From Mytilus edulis (lineage: Eukaryota; Mollusca; Bivalvia; Mytilida; Mytilidae): a stretch of DNA of 64,000 nucleotides. The notes under the pieces were generated by a model, which saw nothing but the letters and a program-made list of their open reading frames with translations, had not been told where the DNA came from and ran no database searches. Shown here in pieces: positions 55,201 through 64,000 of this stretch; position 1 is the first letter of the stretch; the number at the start of each line of letters is the position of its first letter. The stretch lies in contig NC_092350.1 in assembly GCF_963676685.1 (NCBI RefSeq), positions 10,087,307 through 10,151,306 of the forward strand, read 5' to 3'. Made by a program: the position numbers and the translations under genes.

Positions 55201-58200
55201 TGATGCGGAAATGCAGATAACTAATGTGCATTTTCATTTAAAAGAACAAATTTATAAGATTATGACTTATAAATTTAATATTTTTACAATTGTAGATTAT
55301 TTTGCTTGATTTTAAATATTCTTAATTTGGCATTTTGAGGGAAGGTAACTCTGAAATAGTACCTTTTCCGGGGGAATCTACATGGAATTTTACAATTTTG
55401 TATTTTGCCGAAAAAACGAGCTTTGCCCCTATCCTTTCTTTTGATATTCTCAAAGCATTGTCTAAAAGCTATCTTCTCGTGTATTTCATTTTACAACTCT
55501 ATAATTATATTGATTTTGTCACAACTTGCAATTGAAGCTTTAGAAAATGCGCGGTGACCTATAATTTTTATCATATTTTTAAACATATATCAATATATAC
55601 TACGTTTTGGCAAAGCCAAAATTAGACAAACATGACAAACGCTATCTGATATATTCTTTCTATTTTCAACACCAACTTTTATTTACGGGTATAAAAATGA
55701 TGTGTAGCCATATTCTTTAATTTTTATTTCACCTGCGTTTATTTTTGTTTCGAAACAGTTTGTGTGATACTTAATTATTTCCATGTTTATAAGTCGCTAA
55801 TCTAAAGTGCAGATCTAAAATCAATCATAAACTTTATTTCATTCCATTAAGCTATTATAATGTTAATATGTGCGAATTTCGTATATTTCACTCCGAACTG
55901 TAAATTACACCTCACATGAAATAGACTATACACTTTAGAAATCTGTGTAAAGTCGCACAATAATTATGTTGTAAACTTCCTTTCTTGACAGACCTTTTAG
56001 AAAAATCAAGATTAATGAACATTTTGATATTGATCCCTAAACTTAATGTCCGTATCCCCTATCTTTTGTATGTATGACACTTTCATTGGTCATCTCAATA
56101 AAAACGGATTATGAAAACTACACGAAAGAACATGATCGGCTAGACATTGTTTACAACAGGTCAAAATCCTCAAAACCATTGAAGATTGATATAAAGAAGA
56201 AACAATAAGTTTCACCTATGACAAGGGTAGGAATACCGTCCTGTAGCAAGTATTTGACAACAAAGACTATTTTATATGTTAATTAACTGTAATCATAGCC
56301 GTATTTGGGTAGTTTGAACTTTTTATGTATGGACAAATTATATTATTTTGATTTTAGAAAATAAATAAGAGATAAGTAAAAAGCAAAAATGAAACGGTAG
56401 AAATTTCACCCAATGAAGGTACATTTTGGTATTGTTTCAACTAGAGCAAGTCAATTTGACTATATATATGTGGTCACAATGGCAAAAAGGTACATTAATG
56501 TATATCTTATATATCAAACGTCAAGAATCTCGTTATATCATTAATGTGTTTTCCTTTTTGTTATTTGGAGTGTGGTGGCGTTTGGTACACATCGTTTCCC
56601 TTTAGTTCATTTGCAACTTGTATATGACTAGGGACGATATAGAAATTGACATATTGTAGCGTATATATAGACACCCGTCTGTTACCGAAGACTATATGTG
56701 TCCAAATATTCGCATTTTGTATATAGATATAGGAAGTGGTATATTTAATTTTTTTTAAATTTTTTGTCGTTCTGTTGCAATTTTATTGACTTCTATCCAT
56801 ATTTAATTTTACTCATAAAGTTTGAAATATTCTATATCTATATAAATAATGACTTAAATAGCATTTTCTTCTTTTGAAATTTCTGAAAATGTCGCAATCA
56901 ATAAAGCTGACACCATACATATAACAGTATCATTGCGAAATTGTACATTTTAATAAGTTTACAAAAAGGAGTAACTATATGTATGATAGTTATTTTCAAA
57001 CTTTAAAAATGGGAAATTAACAAAACATTTCTATAATATGAATGTACATTCCCAAATGCTAAAGCCATGCATATAGTTGGTTGAATAATTTGTCCCTAAC
57101 AATGATAAATACTGTTTCTTGATTGATAAGCATATGATTCCTACCGTCTTCCTTTACAGTTTAAAAATGTTGGTTCAAACCCTTTGTCTTCCGCCTTTTT
57201 TATAAGATCGTCACATTCCTAATAAATAAAGAACATAATAACATCCTGAATATGCATATAACATTTGCTCCTGAATGTTAATGTAGCCGACAAAGGAGCA
57301 ACATTTTCGCTATCAGATCAGCAGCCGAAAAAGCCATTGACAAAAGAGGTACATGATTGCAATTGAGTGTGTAATGTAGCTTATAAATTAGGTACATGCT
57401 TGCTATTCATAGGTGGATCCTGCCCCCCTTTCGTGGGATAAAATGGTTTATTATATAGGGAATCACTGACGCGTGACTGAAGCCCCCCCTAGATCAGTCA
57501 GCATGCCCCCTAGCTTACACAAAGTTCTGGATCCGCCACTGCTACTGTATACTTGATGTTTACGGTGTTGATGGAAACATAATATCACCAATTGCTTATA
57601 GCATTTTATCTGGTTGTTAACGTAGATGACAAAGGAGAACAGGGTTTCTCCTGGTGTTTATACTCTGTGTAGTATTTGTATCCATCTGATGAGTTAAGCC
57701 TTTTACAACTGATTTGTAAAGTTCCTTCTTATGGTGTACTGTTACACCACTGTCTCAGGTTAGGGGAGGTTTGGAATCCTGCTTACGTGACTTTTATGTT
57801 TAACCCCGCCGCATTATGTATGTATGTGCCTGTCCCAAGTCAGGAGCATGTTTTTCAATGGTTTTCGTTGTACATAAATTAGGCCGTTAGTTATGTCATT
57901 TGAATTGGTTTACATTTTCATTTCGGGCCTGTTATAGCTGACTATATGCGGTATAGGCTTTGTTCATTGTTGAAGGTTGTACAATGACCTATAGTGGTAA
58001 AAAAGCGTATGATACTTTTTTACTAAATTGGATGATTCAGGAATTAGTACACATTTTTATGTACATTGAAAGCTATATATTCACATGTAGAATGTTGTAT
58101 TAAACTTAATGGCAATATAACAGATTGGTTTAGCGTTATTTCAGGTTTAAAACAAGGATGTGTAAATATCGCCTGTTATGTTCAATATTTTTATTAATAG

Positions 58201-59547
58201 TTTAATTGATGTAATAAAAGCACTAGACATTGGTGTACACATTGATGGTTAAAAAGTTGGTATACTTTTATATGCTGATGACATTGTATTTATTGCTGAA
58301 AATGAAAATAATTTACAAACTCTATTAGATGTATTAAGTAATTGGTGTGTCACCAATTGTATGAATGTAAACTTAGATAAAACCAAAGTTGTCCATTTTA
58401 GGAACCCTTCGGTTCAACAAACTTCTAAATCTTTTTTGTTAAATAATAATACAGTACAAATAGTATCTTGTTACCAATATCTTGGTCAGGCTACTGTTGA
58501 CAGAATATCTCGAATATAATGAAATGGCTAAAGCTGTAGCAAGGTCTGCAAGTCGAGCTCTAAGTTTATTAATTGTTAAATGCAAAGCACATGGTGGTTT
58601 CCAGCACAGTACCTTTACAACATTATTTGATACTCTGGTCTGGTCAGTCATAAGCTATGGTGCATCCAATTGGAGTACTCGTTCTTTTTCTTGTATCAAC
58701 GCTGTCCAGAACAGAGCTATCAGGTTTTTATGGATGTGGGCAAGTATACACCAAATGATGAAATTAACGGGGACATGGGCTGGAGACCACTTAGTATAAA
58801 GCAATGGACATGTGTCTCAGTCAGGCACTGGGCAAGATTTAGTGTCATGACCAAAGACAGAATAAATTATATAGTGTTCAAATGGTCACATAAAAATGCT
58901 GTAAACAATAAAAAAAAAAACTGGTGTAATAAAACTTAAAGATTGTAATTTTGATTTGTATACTAGTATTGATTGTGTGTTGCATAAGAATATTGTTCTA
59001 GAAATTGAAAATGTTTTATTTAATAAATATATTGTAGAAGGGCAAACAAAATTTTTGTCACAGAGTAATGGTAACAAGCTTCGTACTTAAATCACAATAT
59101 TGTACAGAGGTATCTTTAAAACAAAATATGTCTATTAAATTTAGAAGTGCTTATGCAAAATTTAGAGGTGGTGTTGCGCCACTTTAATAGAAACAGGACG
59201 TTATGAGAATAAACCAATAAATGAAAGATGTTGTTTTATGTGTAGAAATGAAATTGAAGATGAAAAACCTGTATTTAGTACTTTATCTTATCAGTTAAGA
59301 TGTTATAGTCCCTACCATCCTTTAACAATGAAGCGGTGTTCCTTTCCATTGTCTTTGCAAATCTATTGATTTTGTTTAATCCGTACATTCCTAGACAAAT
59401 ATAATAATTAAGCTAGTTTGCCGTCACATTGTCGTGGTAATTACTTCCTACCTTTTTAGATAAAACTCTATGTAAAAGATACGCAAGTTTTCCTTCCCAT
59501 TGTCTGGGTAAATCAATTTGTTCCCTTGTTATTTCTGTGCTGTTCAT
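52118..59547 (-). CDS. 2-oxoglutarate/Fe(II) dioxygenase, prolyl-4-hydroxylase type (6 exons found)
   Basis: Exons in gene order are 59547-59452, 57218-57145, 55082-54939, 54434-54320, 53213-53141 and 52272-52118. They total 657 nt: 218 codons and TGA, with all phases closing. The iron ligands are visible: H120-x-D122 in NFHPHLDGSY and H179 in FEHDVLHEG, followed by the 2-oxoglutarate contact region K189/R193 in GRKYVLRSDVMY. ECDDLI, RVLRYNPGD, SVQVYLN and FEGGNTTFL are typical of the P4Hc fold. The substrate is unknown; without collagen P4H partner domains it should not be called a collagen hydroxylase. Exon 1 may extend upstream: its acceptor-like TTTTCAG lies at 59563 and the frame is open to there, so the start at 59547 is provisional. 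A LINE remnant sits antisense in intron 1. Confidence 0.88.
52834..52998 (+). repeat. 35-bp tandem repeat, about 5 copies
   Basis: Unit 'acaattatggacaaaggaag' plus 'ataactctataaac'. In dioxygenase intron 5. Unlike the other arrays it does not overlap an exon. Confidence 0.8.
53141..53213 (-). CDS. Dioxygenase exon 5
   Basis: 73 nt. It encodes NFEGGNTTFLCMLEEDKTEI and IPQT plus one base. The acceptor is ACTTGTAG and the donor ACAG/GTAATA. Confidence 0.9.
53214..54319. other. Dioxygenase intron 4
   Basis: AT-rich. A dispersed-repeat fragment at about 53340-53450 ('gatcagaaagcagccacagg'); otherwise nothing is recognised. Confidence 0.4.
54320..54434 (-). CDS. Dioxygenase exon 4 (HxD iron site)
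   Basis: 115 nt. It encodes IRVLRYNPGDNFHPHLDGSY and on to VQVYLNQ, phase 0 at the end. It carries the first two iron ligands. The acceptor TTTACAG/AATAAGAGTG is the last of three tandem copies. Confidence 0.92.
54422..54540 (-). repeat. 44-bp triplication carrying the dioxygenase exon 4 acceptor
   Basis: Three copies of a 44-bp unit; on the plus strand it is caacactcttattctgtaaa followed by tatatatg and a variable tail. On the minus strand each contains TTTACAG/AATAAGAGTGTTG, i.e. the 3' splice site plus 12-13 nt of exon. The copy joined to the real exon is the 3'-most in the gene; two decoys lie upstream. Confidence 0.85.
54939..55082 (-). CDS. Dioxygenase exon 3
   Basis: 144 nt. It encodes (R)SNEIDEYGNCSRCTLES and on to VVGLNE plus two bases. 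The acceptor is TTTTTTTCAAG and the donor GAGAG/GTATGT. Confidence 0.85.
55083..57144. other. Dioxygenase intron 2
   Basis: A 2-kb AT-rich intron; no feature is supported. The frame at 55335-55535 has no recognisable product. Confidence 0.4.
57145..57218 (-). CDS. Dioxygenase exon 2
   Basis: 74 nt. It encodes ECDDLIKKAEDKGFEPTFLN and CKGR plus two bases. The acceptor is TTTATTAG and the donor ACG/GTAGGA. Confidence 0.85.
57408..57541. mobile_element. Inverted-repeat MITE (CATAGGTGGATCC / GGATCCGCCACTG)
   Basis: Fourth member of the GGCGGATCC family. It is flanked by CTATT and CTACT, a 5-bp duplication with one mismatch. Confidence 0.65.
57640..57995 (+). repeat. Long dispersed mussel repeat, 3'-truncated
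   Basis: Runs through 'gatgagttaagccttttaca', 'taaccccgccgcattatgta', 'cctgtcccaagtcaggagca' and 'gttatagctgactatatgcg'. The usual end (...ggcaatcataccacatc) is missing, and LINE sequence follows. Confidence 0.65.
57990..59310 (+). mobile_element. Decayed non-LTR retrotransposon (reverse transcriptase remnant)
   Basis: Frames broken by stops and shifts encode the reverse transcriptase core LLYADDIVFIAENENNLQTL (YADD at 58271-58282), the thumb region (AKAVARSASRALSLLIVKCK, LVWSVISYGASNW, NRAIRFLW) and a C-terminal Cys-rich end (CCFMCRNEIEDE). The 5' part is missing. It lies antisense within intron 1 of the dioxygenase and is inactive. Confidence 0.85.
59300..59375 (-). repeat. Decayed echo of dioxygenase exon 1
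   Basis: At about 59337-59372 the minus strand encodes IDLQRQWKG, close to IDLPRQWEG of exon 1, at an offset of about 151 bp into intron 1. A GGTAGGGAC further on resembles the real donor GGTAGGAAG. A stop follows, so this looks like an old partial exon duplication. Confidence 0.5.
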
Positions 59548-59562
59548 TATACAACTGTGGCA
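59452..59562 (-). CDS. Dioxygenase exon 1 (provisional start)
   Basis: From the ATG at 59547 it encodes MNSTEITREQIDLPRQWEGK and LAYLLHRVLSKK. The donor is AAG/GTAGGA. A TTTTCAG acceptor-like site bounds it at 59562, so an upstream exon is possible. Confidence 0.7.
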
Positions 59563-59589
59563 CTGAAAATAAAACAAAGTTGACTTATA

Positions 59590-59760
59590 TCTGACAAAAG
59601 AGGAACGAAAGATACCAGAGACACATTAAAACTCACAAATCGAAAAAATAAACTGACAACGCCATGGCTATAAAAGAAAACGACAAACAGACAAACAATA
59701 GTACATAAGATACAACATAGAAAACTAAAGACTATAAGCAACACGAATCCATCAAAAATT
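59590..59760 (-). repeat. Dispersed mussel repeat, inverted fragment
   Basis: Contains 'gacaaaagaggaacgaaaga' and 'acgacaaacagacaaacaat', the reverse complement of the 28335-28425 type. Confidence 0.55.
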
Positions 59761-59989
59761 GGGGGTGATCTCAGGTAATCCGGAATGGTAACCAGATCTT
59801 ACTCCACATATGGCACCCATCGTGTTGCTCATATTATAAAAAAAAACCCGATAAATAGTCTTATTAGGTAGGTCACATTCGTGGAAATGGGGGACAAGTA
59901 GGACAACGCTAAATCGCAAAGTAGAAATGTCATTGTCTAGTTCATTCTGCCAGTGTTCATCTGACAGTATGAACACACAAGACTGGTTT

Positions 59990-60130
59990 CATACAGTTCA
60001 TATAAAAATAAGGAGATATGAAAGTATTGCCAATGAGACAACTATCCACCAAATGAAGTGGGTGTAATCAATTATAGGCAACCATACGACCTTCAACGAT
60101 TGGAAAAACCAATTCCATGGCCCCGACATT
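59990..60130 (-). repeat. Dispersed mussel repeat, inverted copy
   Basis: Contains 'gtattgccaatgagacaact' and 'ccatacgaccttcaacgatt'; another short piece lies at 60895-60950. Confidence 0.6.
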
Positions 60131-60139
60131 AATCATATG

Positions 60140-61420
60140 AAACAGTTCAATTGAGAAAACTACCGGCTTAATTTATAACAAAACAATTTACGAAAGACAA
60201 ATATGACAGACATGAACAATCGACAACGACTGAACTATACACTACTCACATTAACGTCCTCTGCTATAGACAGTCGTTTCATACGAAATTATACATCTCC
60301 CAAAATTTCTATAGCTACGAACGGCATCTTATTCTTAATCATTAAAATGTATTTCATGTATGAGCAAGCAAGTCGAGACAATTTTAAATCAAAGCACCGA
60401 AGTCTTTCTCATTGTTATGTCCTTTAGTTGTCTTGTCCATTTAAATCTTTCTGCACAGATCCTTTCATCGTGTCTCTTGATACGACAACTTACTAACTTA
60501 ACGACTGTCTCAATATACAAATTCTTCACAATTTTAAAATTGCATGAAATAATGTCTTGATGATGAAAAAGTCCTTTAATGGTGGAATAATGATAAACAA
60601 AATTTGAAACTTGCAAAGCAGATTTGACGTATTTAAGGAAAGGATTTTATAAAAGAAATATGTATTTTTATCATCCTCTTGAAATAAAGATTATTTATTT
60701 ATTTAATAAAAACGGCAGGCGTAATCAGATTAATAAGAGAAAGGATTAATGGCCGAGTACAATATAACTCAGAAGTTTTCTTTATTTTTCTTCCGATAAT
60801 AGTCCATAGTCTTACTTTTAACATGCTACCAGTAATGCCACAGATGCATGTTTCATTACCTAACTGAAGACCGTTTCGAAAAAATTTCAAAACTTTATAT
60901 AAGAAGATGTGGTATGATTGCCAATGATACAACTCTCAACCATCAATTATCAATTATTCTAAATTTTTTGATTCACATATAAAGATAAATAGGATAATTA
61001 TAACATACCTTATGAGGAAATGTATACAAAATATCCACAAATTTATACACTGTTTATTCCGAGGAGTTTAATAGCTTCGGAATAGATTTACGCATTAAAA
61101 CGGTCATGAATTCGTTTAGTCAGACTAATCCATTTTTATGAATGACAAGATACGAACAACAGAAAAAACTTGTAAATATTATTGTTGTGTGTAATACAAC
61201 ATGTTGGTTTTCTATTGAACTATAAGTATTGGATTGTCATAATCTTCAATGATTTTCTTTTATTTCGCTCTTTTTGATTTATATACTTTTATAATCTACA
61301 GTCAGATGCATTTTGGATGACTTACAAAACGCCCATGAATATTTTGATAGAACGAATAAACCTCGAATAAACCAATAAGTTGTTATCTTTATCAAAAGAC
61401 TGTTAATCACGTAGAAACCG
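60140..61420. other. Intergenic, upstream of the dioxygenase
   Basis: AT-rich DNA with short open frames on both strands (e.g. 60203-60427, 60699-60932). None has a recognisable motif. The dioxygenase promoter or an upstream noncoding exon may lie here, but I cannot place it. Confidence 0.35.
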
Positions 61421-61429
61421 TTCATTTGT

Positions 61430-61700
61430 CCAAAAGTACGACAAGTTCAATACAGGTACAGGCGGTTGTGCCCAATAATGTTCGACTATACCTTAAAAAA
61501 CAACTACAGGTGTTGTGTCCAAATGATAGTCTGCTACCTTTAATAAAGAAACAAGCGTTGCGTCCAAATATATTCTACGTTCAATACAGAAACAGGCGTT
61601 GTGTCCAAAGATGTTCTACGTTCAATACAGAAACAGGCGTTGTGTCCAAAGATATTCTACGTTCAATGCAGAAACAGGCGTTGTGTCTGAGTAACGCTCA
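61430..61700 (+). repeat. 41-bp tandem repeat, about 6 copies, decaying to the left
   Basis: The right-hand units are nearly identical ('acaggcgttgtgtccaaaga', then 'tattctacgttcaatacagaa'); left-hand units are diverged. The open frame across it only reflects the repeat. Confidence 0.8.
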
Positions 61701-62069
61701 GGATAAAATTTGAATATCACGGCCCAGGCCATGTGTAAATTTCCAACAATCTATGGCTTCCATGAATTATTTCTTAAATGACACATTTTGAAAATATCAA
61801 CATAGTTTGTTGAAATGGTTCATCTGAGAAAAACAGAGTTTAAATAAGAATCCCGTATTAGAAACACTACAAAAAAAACCAGATTGCTATTCAACATGTT
61901 AATTGGATATGAAAAACTAGTGTTCAGTCTAGGTGAACGAGTGCAAATATGCTTCCGCAAATTTGCAGATTTAACATTGTTGTGCTGATATTAAAAGTAG
62001 GTTTTAAAAAAAATAATAATATACAATATATGCAAACTATGGCATGGTATTGGTTGCAAAAAATCTATA

Positions 62070-62390
62070 TTTTTCATTTAAATGCAATATTTTATATTTA
62101 ATTGGTATATTTCTTCATTTAAATGCAATATTTTTTCATTTGAATGGTATATTTTTTCATGTAGATGCAATATATTTTTATTCAAATGGTATAATTTTTC
62201 ATTTAAATGGTATATTTTTTCATTTAAATGCAATATTTTTTATTCAGATGGTATAATTTTTCATTCAAATGGTATAATTTTTCATTCAAATGGTATAATT
62301 TTCATTCAAATGCAATATTTTTTATTCAATTTGTATAAAATGTCATTTGAATGCAATATTTTTATTCAATTAGTATTTATGCAATAATTG
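62070..62390 (+). repeat. About 21-bp AT-rich array of CATTTRAATG palindromes
   Basis: About 15 units alternate between 'tttcatttaaatgcaatatt' and 'tttcatttgaatggtatatt' forms. Each contains a self-complementary or near self-complementary CATTTAAATG core. Confidence 0.8.
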
Positions 62391-62399
62391 CATCATGGG

Positions 62400-63250
62400 A
62401 AATTCTTTGACGTCTTAAGGTCAAATTTGCAACAACGTTTTTGATTGGTCGGTATTATATTTTTTTTGGATTTTCTCCCCTTTCTAACTAAATTTGGAGT
62501 TCGTGGGAGTTCGTGCACTGGCAATTAATGCCAATATTGGCCAGGTCGAGCAAAAAAGGCGAGTGACAAGTAATAATAATTAATTTGACACACAACTTGT
62601 TCATGGATAGAAACAGATACATGCGTGCATTGCAAACACATCTCCAATAAAAACCCTTTCTGAAGAAACTCCCCTACAGTCTACACATTGAAATAAAAAT
62701 ATATATATACATAGCCCTTTCCCCCTATAAGTCCAGATACATATTATCAGGGCCTATTTTTGTGCTACATGTATATTATTTTTAACGTTTCTTGATCCTC
62801 AGAGACGTTGAAGGAGGGCAAACATGAAAAAAGAATAAAAAGCCTTCCAGGACGTTATAATTATTTGAACTAAGCTACCTCTTCTTTTGCTACATGAAGA
62901 AAAAAAATCCCCTTATTACAACAGCAGAACCGGAGACCTCGTGACAAGTAGAGACATAAGCTGTTATACTCCGGAACTAGTTCTTTAATAAAGACAATTC
63001 AGGATAAATTGGAACCAGTTACTAACCCATGTTACAACAATAGTCCCATGACACAGGACTTCACTGTATGGGGCGTTCAAATTTAGATATTTGTATAGAG
63101 ATGTATATATGCGAGTATTGGCAGTAATGGTTATGGTGTGTGTGTGAGGGGAGGGTTTCAGATCAAAGATCGTTTCTATAATTCTATATCTTTTAGTTTT
63201 TACCATTTCACTATATTCTTTATCCTTTGATCTCTATTATATTTGTCCTA
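62400..63250. other. Intergenic, unremarkable
   Basis: Mixed AT-rich DNA with a TATATATA run at about 62700; nothing is supported. Confidence 0.35.
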
Positions 63251-63254
63251 AACA

Positions 63255-63305
63255 TGCGTGACATATTTGCCACTGGACATAAGGCAATCGAAAATCAATC
63301 AACTT
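63255..63305 (+). repeat. Dispersed mussel repeat fragment ('tatttgccactggacat')
   Basis: Shares 'catatttgccactggacata' and the 'caatcaatca' tail with 26880-26950 and 27425-27490. Confidence 0.6.
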
Positions 63306-63599
63306 ATTCTGTATATTTTATCATTTCTTTATCATGTTATCTATAGGTTTGGTCCCGCCCCTTATCTATTTTTTGTTTATATATTTGATAATGCCATTGT
63401 TTTGGAAAAAAAGGTAGGGGCAAGGCGTTTTAAAAAACATATGAATGGGTCGCGTTTTTTTTTTTTTTGTTCTTCGGAAGTGAGCTGGAAGAAGTCTATT
63501 TCTTTTTCTTTTTTTTTTGCATTTGGAAGATCTTCTGGCTCTCTTTCATCTCTTCTTTTTTTGATAGGATATTAAGACGGCAGAGGCACATAACAAACA

Positions 63600-63703
63600 T
63601 GGCGTCGTTTAGTATAAATGAAATTAATAAATTTATGAATGCAGATATATTAGAATGTGAGCTGTTTTATAAACGTTTTTATGGTATGACAGTAGGACGA
63701 TAA
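63600..63703 (+). CDS. Possible first exon or small ORF (MASFSINEINKFM..)
   Basis: An ATG in a good context (aaacATGG) opens a 34-codon frame, MASFSINEINKFMNADILEC to GMTVGR, with a TAA stop. A GTATGA donor-like site after FY(G) at about 63681 could end a first exon. The preceding 150 bp is pyrimidine-rich. I do not recognise the product, and a dispersed element is equally possible. Confidence 0.25.
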
Positions 63704-64000
63704 GCTAGATAAATATAAGAACTACACGGACAATAACTGTTAAGGGACAATTATTTGATATTCTAGGGAAGGGATTTTGATTGATTAGTGTTTAACGCTA
63801 CTTTCAACACTATTGGGCTATTCCGTGGTGGTCAGTTTAACTTATAAATGAAGGATGGGGAAGGGAAGGGAGGGCATTATTATTCATTTCAATCTGTCGC
63901 TTATCATGCCTATTTTTCAGCTCTTACCAGGCAACCATATTCATCTATGAAATCCTTCTGTCCCCCACCCGAACAAATAAATAAATATAAAATGGCTCTT
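63704..64000. other. Right edge of window
   Basis: AT-rich sequence with no supported feature; if 63600 starts a gene, this would be its intron 1. Confidence 0.3.

Noticed and set aside
52118-59547. Collagen prolyl 4-hydroxylase alpha subunit
   Set aside because: Only the catalytic P4Hc-like fold is present; the N-terminal tetramerisation and peptide-binding domains and a signal peptide are not seen.
61426-61713. 95-codon open frame with repeated QALCPN-like segments
   Set aside because: It follows the 41-bp tandem repeat, whose length is not a multiple of three, and the frame has no conserved period.
62044-62387. Phe/Asn-rich repeat protein
   Set aside because: The frames only read the AT-rich 21-bp array; two overlapping frames are equally open.

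Overview
The window is eukaryotic genomic DNA from a bivalve mollusc, most likely a marine mussel (Mytilus or a close relative). The evidence is the AT-rich sequence, small exons in long introns, and many dispersed repeats that I recognise from memory as mussel-type: the element ending in GGTGGGGCATAA, the 'ttgtctcattggcaatcataccac' element, the 'gaggctctaaagagcctgtgtcgctcacc' element and the GGGAGATAACTC motif. No database search was possible.

Three spliced genes and one intronless gene can be built. (1) Minus strand, 27912 to 471: prostaglandin reductase 3 (PTGR3/ZADH2), 12 exons, 352 codons, ending in the peroxisomal signal SKL. (2) Plus strand, 28203 to 39230: nurim (NRM), a nuclear-envelope membrane protein, 4 exons, 244 codons. 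These two genes are head to head with start codons 290 bp apart, so they probably share a promoter region. (3) Plus strand, 45325 to 47007: an intronless double B-box (TRIM-like) protein broken by two frameshifts that cancel. (4) Minus strand, 59547 to 52118: a 2-oxoglutarate/Fe(II) dioxygenase of the prolyl-4-hydroxylase type, at least 6 exons, at least 218 codons. In every spliced gene the exon phases close exactly.

The most striking signal is that tandem repeats in all three spliced genes sit on exon/intron boundaries. PTGR3 exon 7 (75 nt, 25 codons) is present as about 71 tandem copies of a 103-bp unit, each with its own acceptor and donor and separated by 28 nt (13461-20754). NRM exon 3 is preceded by 18 decoy copies of its acceptor plus its first 60 nt (104-bp unit). 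PTGR3 exon 3 has about 26 copies of its acceptor (46-bp unit). Dioxygenase exon 4 has three copies of its acceptor (44-bp unit). PTGR3 exon 11 has a duplicated donor end, and dioxygenase exon 1 a decayed exon echo. In the three acceptor arrays the working site is the 3'-most copy.

The rest is transposon-rich intron and intergenic DNA: a PIF/Harbinger-like element (TTA duplication) in NRM intron 1 holding a hAT-like element (perfect 8-bp duplication) and a small inverted-repeat element with a 5-bp duplication; a 2.8-kb TTAA-bounded element; several palindromic MITE-like elements; a decayed LINE reverse transcriptase; a diverged segmental duplication (39.5-42.1 kb and 49.0-50.9 kb); and many satellites. 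I saw no tRNA, rRNA or CRISPR.
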